Shown piece after piece: positions 36,228 to 43,260 of a stretch of DNA of 64,000 bases. The notes below the pieces were generated by a model. The model had not been told where the DNA came from. It made no database searches and was given only the letters and a program-made list of their open reading frames with translations. The translations under genes and the position numbers were made by a program. Origin of the DNA: Echinicola vietnamensis DSM 17526 (GTDB lineage Bacteria; Bacteroidota; Bacteroidia; Cytophagales; Cyclobacteriaceae); NCBI RefSeq assembly GCF_000325705.1, contig NC_019904.1, positions 4,528,001 through 4,592,000 on the forward strand, in the 5' to 3' direction. Within the stretch, counting starts at the first letter, position 1, and every line of letters begins with the position of its first letter.

Positions 36228-37011
36228 CAGGGCAAACGCATTTAATATTATATTTCGTGTAGGGCAGCTATCATCCGTGCCGCTGGCACTTTACCCCAGT
36301 TTGTTCATTAGGAGTAGCAGCACAGGCAAATACTGAAAGAGCAAGAACATCAGTTGGTTTAGAGGGTGAATAAACCACCTAACTTATCTGACCAAGTGGG
36401 GAGAATGGTATGGATAAGTTTAAGAATTTTATGTGTATCTGTAACGCAACACTCAGTCTCATAGAAACGAAGTATTCACTTTGAGTCCATTGTTCGGACT
36501 TTGGAGCATTCGGTTTTGGGACAGTTGATGGGGTCGTTGAGAAAATGAGTTAGCTCGCGCAGTGGACAAGCGAGATCCACTCATTTTTAGCCCACGGCAA
36601 CTGGCACAAAATCAAATTAAGGCAAACGAAATCGTACTCGTAAACCAAACCACTTAATTTGAAGGATGCTCCATGGCCTAGATCCACCACGGCGGACAAG
36701 TTTTTTGCCTACTTTTTCATCAATAGCCTGCCCCGAAAGCTTTCGGGGGGGGGAAAGTAGGAAAGCCTGATCAAAGCATAAACAGTAGTGCATTTGATTA
36801 CATGTAATGCAGCGGATACATATAAATAATTTATGAGTTTTGTAGTCAGCAACTGAGCATGCTGTCAAATCAGGCTTTCTGCGGAGGATCATATAAAACA
36901 GTAGGGGTAGCGTCACCCGCACCCTAAATTGTAGCACATATGAAGCTAAATTCCATAGGAACGACAGACATATATTCCAACTGTGATACTTTTTTAAATG
37001 CGTTCGCCCTG
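36228..37011 (+). repeat. Dispersed repeat, copy A (diverged, 784 bp)
   Basis: CAGGGCAAACGCATTTAA (36228-36245) and TTAAATGCGTTCGCCCTG (36994-37011) are inverted copies matching at 17 of 18 positions. Just inside the left end is ATTTCGTGT...GCTATCATCCGTGCCGCTGG, as in copies B and C. Just inside the right end are CAACTGAGCAT, TCCATAGGAACGACAGA and ATATA, again like B and C. The middle is largely unique. It holds a hairpin AAAATGAGT/ACTCATTTT (36542-36587) and an 18-bp palindrome CCCCGAAAGCTTTCGGGG running into nine G (36731-36753). The 106-codon minus frame inside (36617-36937) looks spurious. Together with short flanks this fills the gap 36124-37087. Confidence 0.75.
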
Positions 37012-37087
37012 CGAATTACCCATCTCCATTCTTTTCTATGAAGGATTTTACTATTTTTAAGCTTTTAACAACAACCTTACTTACACT

Positions 37088-37954
37088 ATGGCTTCAGGCT
37101 TTTTTGCAATTCTAGATGATATCGCCACCCTGATGGATGATGTGGCTTCCATGACCAAAATAGCAACCCGTAAAACTGCCGGCATACTGGGCGATGATTT
37201 AGCGGTAAATGCTGAAAAAGCCTCGGGGTTTGCCTCCTCCAGGGAAATCCCTGTGCTCTGGGCCATTTCCAAAGGGTCTTTTGTCAATAAGCTCATTATT
37301 TTACCTATCGCCTTCCTCCTCAGTTCGTTTTTGCCTACCGCGATTACCATCATCTTACTCATTGGAGGAGTTTACCTGGCTTTTGAGGGAGCTGAAAAGG
37401 TTTACCATTTCTTTGTCCCTCACCACCATTCCAAAAAAGCAGCCATCAAGGAAACCCGCACCAAAGAGGAGATTTTGGAAGTCGAAAAAGAGCGCATTAA
37501 ATCAGCCATCGTGACCGATTTCATCCTATCTGTGGAAATTGTCATTATCGCCCTCGGAGCGGTGGTGGGCGAACCACTGATCAATCAGATCATCATCGTC
37601 ACCTTTATCGCTATCCTGGCCACTGTCGGGGTGTACGGCATCGTGGCCTTGATCGTGCGAATGGACGAAGCAGGATATAAACTTATGGCGAGAAGCGAAG
37701 AACAATCTGGCTTTACGTTTACCCTCGGTAAAGGGCTGGTCAATGCCCTTCCCATCGTCATCAAAGCCTTGGGAATCATCGGCACGTTGGCCTTGTTACT
37801 GGTGGCAGGAGGCATATTTTCCCATAACATCGACTACCTTTACCATTTCGCTCCTGGAATTCCCAGTATGGTCAAGGATTTTGTCATTGGACTGATCGTA
37901 GGGTTCATCGCATTGCTTATATTCAAAGCCATCCGAAAGGTGATGGGAAAATAA
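37088..37954 (+). CDS. DUF808 family inner-membrane protein (YedI-like)
   Basis: 288 residues matching DUF808 (PF05661). It starts MASGFFAILDDIATLMDDVA and contains TKIATRKTAGILGDDLAVNA and EIPVLWAISKGSFVNK, both conserved in the family. About six membrane helices follow (near 70-100, 150-175, 180-205, 225-250 and 262-285). GPHHH-like polar loop VPHHHSKKAA lies between the second helix and a charged segment. These proteins are widespread but have no assigned function. It is transcribed alone, immediately right of repeat copy A, with a 342-bp non-coding gap after it. Confidence 0.88.
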   Translation: MASGFFAILDDIATLMDDVASMTKIATRKTAGILGDDLAVNAEKASGFASSREIPVLWAISKGSFVNKLIILPIAFLLSSFLPTAITIILLIGGVYLAFEGAEKVYHFFVPHHHSKKAAIKETRTKEEILEVEKERIKSAIVTDFILSVEIVIIALGAVVGEPLINQIIIVTFIAILATVGVYGIVALIVRMDEAGYKLMARSEEQSGFTFTLGKGLVNALPIVIKALGIIGTLALLLVAGGIFSHNIDYLYHFAPGIPSMVKDFVIGLIVGFIALLIFKAIRKVMGK

Positions 37955-38296
37955 CCCTTCAAGCATAACGTGAGCAATAAGGGGCCCCATACCCGGCAGG
38001 AATGCTTAGAACAGTTTATGAAGCAATCATGATGAAATCAACAGAACACCTCACCATGATCGTTTCTTGTTTAGGAACAGTTTATGCTTAAACAATTGTC
38101 ATGGCTCTGGGATTGTTACATAAGTTAGAATGACGCTCTCCGCGATGGGAAAGCCTGTATCCATCATTTATGATAAATCAATTGATAGCCGAATGGATGG
38201 CCGAAAGGATTCCTTCCCTTTCCTAGTGGATCGAAATGATGACTTATGGATCACCGGCCATTTATATTGGAAAGCAAAACCTTAAAACGTAATCCT
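37955..38296. other. Intergenic region upstream of the aldehyde dehydrogenase gene
   Basis: 342 bp with no credible gene. GAACAGTTTATG occurs twice (about 38010 and 38076), a short direct repeat of unknown meaning. The promoter of the aldehyde dehydrogenase gene must lie here, but I cannot fix it. Confidence 0.3.
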
Positions 38297-39658
38297 ATGA
38301 AATCCATTAATCCATATACTGGAGAACTTTTAGAAGAATTTACTGACCACACAGAACAGCAAGTAGAGGCAGCCATCCAAAAAGGGCAAGAAGCTTACCT
38401 TTCGTGGCGAGAGCTCCCCATCTCCCAAAGGGCTGACCTGATGAAAAAGGCCGGGCAAGTGCTCCGCGACAATACCGACAAATATGGCAAAATCATTTCC
38501 TTGGAGATGGGCAAAGTCATCACTGAATCCAAGTCCGAAGTAGAAAAATGTGCCTGGGTATGTGAATACTACGCTGAGAACGCCGAGGAAATGCTCGCTG
38601 ACGCCCCCATAGCACTGCCCGATGGAAAGGAGGCTAAAGTGGTCTATAACCCATTGGGCATAGTCTTGGCCGTGATGCCTTGGAACTTTCCTTTTTGGCA
38701 AGTTTTTCGCTTTGCCGCTCCCAACCTGACCGCAGGCAACGTAGGTCTCCTCAAACATGCCAGCAATGTTCCCCAATGCGCCCTGGCCATCGAAGAAGTA
38801 TTTACCCAAGCGGGATTTCCGGAAGGCGTATTCCAAAGCCTCTTGATCGGATCGGACAAGGTCGCCAACATCATTGCCCATCCTGATGTAAAGGCCGCCA
38901 CCCTTACCGGAAGTGAAAAAGCTGGACAAAAAATCGCGGCCCAAGCCGGTGAACAGATCAAAAAGACGGTGCTGGAGTTGGGCGGAAGTGATCCGTTTAT
39001 CGTTTTGAAGGATGCAGATGTGAAAGAAGCCGCAAAAACCGCGGCCAAAGGCCGGATGATCAATTTTGGCCAAAGCTGCATTGCCGCCAAACGCTTTATC
39101 ATTGAACAGGAGGTTTATGACGAATTTATCACCCACTTTAAATCGGCTATCGAATCCTATGTTCCGGGAGATCCCCTTGATGAAAAAGCAGGTTATGCCT
39201 GCATGGCGCGTCCTGACCTTGCCATGGAGCTGTACGAGCAAGTGGAAGCATCAATCCAAAAAGGCGCTGAAGTAATCCTAGAAGGAACAAAACCAGAAAA
39301 AGGCAAAGCTTTTATTAAGCCCTACATTCTCGGCAAACTCACCCCGGACATGCCTGCATACCGTGAAGAGCTCTTCGGACCGGTTGCTTCTGTATTCAAG
39401 GCCAATGACGTGGACGAGGCCATTGCCATCGCCAATGATTCGGCATTTGGGCTAGGGGCTTCCCTCTGGACGCAAGACCCCCAAAAAGCCGACATACTGA
39501 GCAGAAAGATCGAAAGTGGCGCCGTATTCATCAACTCCATGGTCGCTTCCAATCCCTACTTGCCCTTCGGGGGAATCAAGAAATCCGGATACGGAAGGGA
39601 ATTGGCCGAAAACGGCATTAAAGAATTCATGAATATTAAGACCGTTTATTTAGGGTAA
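38297..39658 (+). CDS. NAD(P)-dependent succinate-semialdehyde dehydrogenase-like aldehyde dehydrogenase
   Basis: 453 residues from the ATG at 38297 (MKSINPYTGELLEEF); the earlier in-frame start at 38246 adds 17 unlikely residues. It is an aldehyde dehydrogenase (PF00171). The general base Glu227 lies in LELGGSDPF and the nucleophile Cys261 in FGQSCIA. LGIVLAVMPWNFPFWQVFRF is the cofactor-side motif and LPFGGIKKSGYGRE the closing block. The I-N-P-Y/T-G start and about 453-residue length fit the shorter succinate-semialdehyde dehydrogenase group (Sad/GabD-like). Substrate is inferred; no GABA transaminase gene is nearby. Cytoplasmic. Confidence 0.88.
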   Translation: MKSINPYTGELLEEFTDHTEQQVEAAIQKGQEAYLSWRELPISQRADLMKKAGQVLRDNTDKYGKIISLEMGKVITESKSEVEKCAWVCEYYAENAEEMLADAPIALPDGKEAKVVYNPLGIVLAVMPWNFPFWQVFRFAAPNLTAGNVGLLKHASNVPQCALAIEEVFTQAGFPEGVFQSLLIGSDKVANIIAHPDVKAATLTGSEKAGQKIAAQAGEQIKKTVLELGGSDPFIVLKDADVKEAAKTAAKGRMINFGQSCIAAKRFIIEQEVYDEFITHFKSAIESYVPGDPLDEKAGYACMARPDLAMELYEQVEASIQKGAEVILEGTKPEKGKAFIKPYILGKLTPDMPAYREELFGPVASVFKANDVDEAIAIANDSAFGLGASLWTQDPQKADILSRKIESGAVFINSMVASNPYLPFGGIKKSGYGRELAENGIKEFMNIKTVYLG

Positions 39659-39802
39659 GTCCCAATATTTCATCAGACAGGTTAACTGAGCAACAGCTTA
39701 GATAGCAAAACCACCTACTTTTATGAAAGTACGTCCCTCAAGACACCAAATCCTAAAAACCTCAAACCTTGGTAACATTCCTAGGTTAATTCTGCATTCG
39801 AC

Positions 39803-39833
39803 TTGGTAATTGATGGATTACTTTCTATTTTTA
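39803..39833 (+). promoter_or_regulatory. Candidate Bacteroidota-type promoter of pdhB
   Basis: TTG at 39803-39805, a 20-bp spacer and TATTTTTA at 39826-39833 approximate the -33 TTTG / -7 TAnnTTTG promoter pattern described for Bacteroides. The last base of the -7 box is off consensus. The element ends 23 bp before the pdhB ATG. Confidence 0.4.
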
Positions 39834-39856
39834 CGAGCGAAAATTTTGGCTAAAAA

Positions 39857-40837
39857 ATGAGAGAAATACAATTTAGAGAAGCATTAAGAGAGGCCATGTC
39901 CGAAGAAATGAGACGCGATAAAAACGTGTTTCTCATGGGTGAGGAAGTGGCCGAATACAATGGAGCCTACAAAGTAACCCAAGGCATGTTGGATGAATTT
40001 GGACCAGATAGGGTCATCGACACCCCGATCTCAGAAGGTGGTTTTGCCGGACTGGGCGTAGGTGCGGGCATGAACGGTCTTCGTCCGATCATCGAATTCA
40101 TGACCTTTAACTTTTCCTTGGTGGCCATTGACCAGATCGTCAATTCAGCAGCGAAAATGTACGCCATGTCTGGTGGTGCATATAATGTACCGATCGTATT
40201 CAGGGGTCCCACTGGCAACGCCGGACAATTGGGTGCCACTCACTCTTCTAACTTCGAAAATTGGTTTGCCAACACACCAGGACTAAAAGTAGTCGTTCCT
40301 AGCAACCCATATGACGCAAAAGGTCTGCTTAAAGCAGCCATCCGTGACGATGATCCTGTCATTTTCATGGAATCTGAATTGATGTATTCTGATAAAGGTG
40401 AGGTTCCAGAAGGAGAATACTTATTACCTATCGGTGTAGCAGACATCAAGCGCAAAGGAGCAGATGTGACCATTGTTTCTTTTGGTAAAATCATGAAAGT
40501 GGCGTTGGAAGCGGCTGAAGAACTTGCCAAAGACGGTATCGAAGCCGAGGTAATCGACTTAAGAACGGTTCGTCCTATTGACTACGCCACCGTTTACGAA
40601 TCTGTAAAGAAAACCAATCGATGTGTAGTGGTAGAAGAAGCCAACCCAATTTCTTCTTTGGCCACTGACTTGGCTTTCAACATCCAGAAAAACATGTTTG
40701 ACTATTTGGATGCGCCTGTCCTAAGGGTGAATTCCATGGATATTCCATTGAGCTACGCGCCTACTTATATTGAAGCGACGCTTCCAAATGTAAAGAGGAC
40801 AATCGAAGCGGTAAAGCAAGTGACTTACGTGAAGTAA
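39857..40837 (+). CDS. pdhB: Pyruvate dehydrogenase E1 component, beta subunit
   Basis: 326 residues, the normal size of the beta subunit of heterotetrameric 2-oxo-acid dehydrogenase E1. The thiamine-pyrophosphate-side motif VFLMGEEVAEYNGAYKVTQG (in part) has the conserved Glu, and VIDTPISEGGFAGLGVGAGM follows. VVPSNPYDAKGLLKAAIRDDDP and EVIDLRTVRPIDYATV are transketolase C-domain landmarks. With the alpha subunit it decarboxylates pyruvate and passes the acetyl group to E2 lipoate. The alpha and E2 genes are not adjacent, so the complex is encoded at split loci, a pattern I recall from Bacteroidota. Codon use looks that of a highly expressed gene. A strong terminator follows. Confidence 0.93.
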   Translation: MREIQFREALREAMSEEMRRDKNVFLMGEEVAEYNGAYKVTQGMLDEFGPDRVIDTPISEGGFAGLGVGAGMNGLRPIIEFMTFNFSLVAIDQIVNSAAKMYAMSGGAYNVPIVFRGPTGNAGQLGATHSSNFENWFANTPGLKVVVPSNPYDAKGLLKAAIRDDDPVIFMESELMYSDKGEVPEGEYLLPIGVADIKRKGADVTIVSFGKIMKVALEAAEELAKDGIEAEVIDLRTVRPIDYATVYESVKKTNRCVVVEEANPISSLATDLAFNIQKNMFDYLDAPVLRVNSMDIPLSYAPTYIEATLPNVKRTIEAVKQVTYVK

Positions 40838-40858
40838 TCCTTCATTAAACGATACGCT

Positions 40859-40895
40859 AAAGGCTATTTCAAATCATTTGAAATAGCCTTTTTCT
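40859..40895 (+). terminator. Intrinsic terminator of pdhB
   Basis: AAAGGCTATTTCAAAT (40859-40874) and ATTTGAAATAGCCTTT (40876-40891) are perfect inverted copies, and the right arm continues into T-rich sequence. It starts 21 bp after the pdhB stop. A few inner pairs must open to make the loop. Confidence 0.9.
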
Positions 40896-40933
40896 TTTTC
40901 AGCATGTACACTCTTGTGCACTGGAGAAATTTA

Positions 40934-41590
40934 GGGATCAAGCCGAAAAGTTGGGGGCATTTTACTCCAGAATGAAAATTGGCAGTTCCCCCAGGGCAAA
41001 CACTTTTAAACTGTTAGTAAAGAGATGTCAGCCTGAATTAAAGAACTTCAAGGGGCTGCTAAAAGTGATTTCCCTGATGGTTTTCAAGTGTGGCAAATGC
41101 ATTTAGTACTAATTTCGTGTAACGGAGCTATCATCCGTGCCGCTGGCACTCCTTCGGGAAGTTGAGGAGCGCTTGAGTTCCTGCGGATGAATCCGGTTAC
41201 AAAATTTATCGTGCCGCTGGCACTTTGCCCCGATTTGTACATTGCAAACCGCAGTAGCTTATCTTGCCGAATGGCGGAATAGGCGGAAAGAATGATTTGT
41301 TGATTTGGATCGTACAAGCCGACGCAGCTATCTGCTCATGTATAATGGTTGGCTTGGTTGAGGTTAAACGCTGAATATGCGCTAGCAACTGAGCATCCTG
41401 CCTTATCTGCCTTTGCCGGAGGGGCATATAGAAGGTGCAGGTGACAACCTGCACCAAAAATGATTACACACAAAAGGGTAAGTTCCGTAGGAACGGCAGA
41501 TATAAATGCAAATAGGAACATTTTTTTTAAAGGCGTTTGCCCTGTGGAGGAAAACCATCGCTTTAACGGTATGAAATTTTCTTTTATAAA
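40934..41590 (+). repeat. Dispersed repeat, copy B (core 40992-41544)
   Basis: The core is bounded by CAGGGCAAACACTTTTAA (40992-41009) and TTAAAGGCGTTTGCCCTG (41527-41544), inverted with 2 mismatches in 18. It is collinear and highly similar to copy C across the whole core, and similarity continues about 55 bp to the left (GATCAAGCCGAAAAGTT) and 45 bp to the right (CCATCGCTTTAACGGTATGA). Inner modules: two copies of CGTGCCGCTGGCACT (hairpin GTGCC-gct-GGCAC) near 41132 and 41210, and AGTTCCGTAGGAACGGCAGA near 41481 (hairpin GTTCC-gta-GGAAC). A related CCCATAGGAACGGA lies beyond at about 41666. Short frames inside are broken and unlike proteins. It fills most of the gap 40838-41730. Confidence 0.85.
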
Positions 41591-41730
41591 GAGTGGTGTA
41601 GTACAAGGCATGAAGTATGGTACAGACGTCCACTTGGAACCTAATTGGCTACAGCTAAACTGAAGTCCCATAGGAACGGACCATCCTAAAACGGGATTAA
41701 ACGACCTTCGCTTTAATGGCAAGGGAAAAT

Positions 41731-42972
41731 TCACCGGTTCAGCTTGGGTCGCTTGTTTCCAAAGGTATACCCCATCCCAAGCATCAGGAAATTGGCCTCG
41801 CTAAAATCCTTTAGGTTATATCCAATGTGGACAAAGGCATTTCTCCCCAAGCGGGTCTTTAAGGAAAACACCTGATAGGTCCCTTTAAAATCCCCACCTT
41901 TGTGCAGGACATTCGTACCAAGTCCTACTCCCACCGTAAACACCGGCATGACAAACTCCGCACGGGCAGACATTCCCAAGGCCAGTTGATATTTTAGGTC
42001 AGGGGTAACAAATGGCTGTTCCGTTCCGATGATATAATCTTCAGCGTACACATTGGCACTGCCATCGTATAACGGATCCACTGAAATTCCCGTTCGAAAT
42101 TTATAACTGACATTATAGAATGCACCGATATTTGCACCGATTACCGGGTAAGTATGAGGAGAGGGAATCTTTTCATCCAGATACGTTACGCCCTTCCTTC
42201 TCCATGAGCCAAACAGGACTACATCATAACTGATATGGCGGGGAAAGTTATGCGCGGAATAAAACCGTCTTCGGTCCATCCTTTCCGTATCCTCAAACCG
42301 ATATACAGCCCCTACCTTTCCTCCGAGCATGTTTATTCCAGCATTGGGAAAGGCCGTATTGCCATTAGAAAAATGGGTGAGATCAGCACCTGCGGTGACG
42401 TCAAGGTGACTACTGAGCTTCCATTTCAGCAGCAAACTGGTATTGATAAATGCGTTGTAGCGGGAGCCGACAATTTTATTGTTTGGGTTGCTTTCTGGGT
42501 CGTAAGGTTGCCAACCGCCCGAAAGCCCGAAATTCCATTCAAAATTAAAAGTAATGGTGCGTGAAAGATTGGCTATCCGTGCCCCTTGATAAAGATACAG
42601 TGCCACGGGATTCCCAAGTTCCTCCTGATTGCCAAAGTAAAACGGAGCCAGCCCAATGCCCCAATACGTATCTCCATACACCCGATAGCGGCTGGTACCC
42701 TCTGGCAAATAAAAGCCATAACGCAGGTGTGCTGAAAATGCACTTTTGGTCAAACGATAAGCCGTATCATCACTCCTGTAAAATGGCTTGGAGGGAAAAA
42801 CATGCGCATACCTCATTTCCACCCCGAAACCATGTACATAGTTTTTTGCCGTAACGGCGGAAGGAGCTTCGGTAGCCTGCGTTTGCTGTGCCATGATGGG
42901 GAAATTCACCCCCATGAAAACCAAGGCTAGTGCTCCCCAAAAATAACGTGTGATATTCTTCCCCATCCTCAA
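41731..42972 (-). CDS. PagL-like acyloxyacyl hydrolase (lipid A 3-O-deacylase related)
   Basis: 413 residues. The signal peptide ends about FPIMAQQ. The rest is a predicted outer-membrane barrel matching the acyloxyacyl hydrolase/PagL family (PF09411). The catalytic pair is visible as DLTHFSNGN, His200 and Ser202, followed by AFPNAGINMLGGKVG, like the PagL H-x-S motif region. It is longer than classical PagL (about 170-190 residues) and probably has a bigger barrel or an added domain. Inferred role: removal of an ester-linked acyl chain from lipid A or another outer-membrane lipid; in Bacteroidota this has not, to my knowledge, been shown widely. It lies directly after repeat copy B, on the opposite strand to pdhB. 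Confidence 0.8.
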   Translation of the reverse strand: MRMGKNITRYFWGALALVFMGVNFPIMAQQTQATEAPSAVTAKNYVHGFGVEMRYAHVFPSKPFYRSDDTAYRLTKSAFSAHLRYGFYLPEGTSRYRVYGDTYWGIGLAPFYFGNQEELGNPVALYLYQGARIANLSRTITFNFEWNFGLSGGWQPYDPESNPNNKIVGSRYNAFINTSLLLKWKLSSHLDVTAGADLTHFSNGNTAFPNAGINMLGGKVGAVYRFEDTERMDRRRFYSAHNFPRHISYDVVLFGSWRRKGVTYLDEKIPSPHTYPVIGANIGAFYNVSYKFRTGISVDPLYDGSANVYAEDYIIGTEQPFVTPDLKYQLALGMSARAEFVMPVFTVGVGLGTNVLHKGGDFKGTYQVFSLKTRLGRNAFVHIGYNLKDFSEANFLMLGMGYTFGNKRPKLNR

Positions 42973-43152
42973 AAAAGCAGTTTCGCAATTTCTTTCTATA
43001 CAGGCTAATATACAGCTTTTAGGCTAATCTGGTTTTATGTCACCACGAATCATTTGCTTCATATTCAAAGGAGTCCACCATCAAAAATCAAGGACCGGCT
43101 TCATCCGATGGTAGTGGCGAGTTCAGCTTTATAATAGCTGAAAATGAACCAA

Positions 43153-43184
43153 AAAAGCCTGCCAGAATGATCCGACAGGCTTTT
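43153..43184 (-). terminator. Intrinsic terminator of the TonB-dependent receptor gene
   Basis: AAAAGCCTG (43153-43161) and CAGGCTTTT (43176-43184) pair; read on the minus strand the stem ends in a T-run. It lies about 77 bp after the receptor stop at 43261. The remaining part of this gap (42973-43260) holds nothing else I recognise. Confidence 0.75.
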
Positions 43185-43260
43185 CAGTTTAACCCTTTTA
43201 ACATTAACTAAGAGGAGTTTTATCCTCATGTACTCCAACCAGGGTTTAGAGTGTTTTTAT

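Noticed and set aside
36617..36937. Minus-strand 106-codon frame inside repeat copy A
   Set aside because: It spans the palindrome and G tract, is absent from copies B and C, and its product resembles no protein family.
38330..39241. Long antisense frame (303 codons) within the aldehyde dehydrogenase gene
   Set aside because: Shadow of strong codon bias in a clearly real gene on the other strand.
41336..41734. Minus-strand 132-codon frame across the end of repeat copy B
   Set aside because: Copy C has indels that break the frame; low-complexity product; best explained as repeat DNA.
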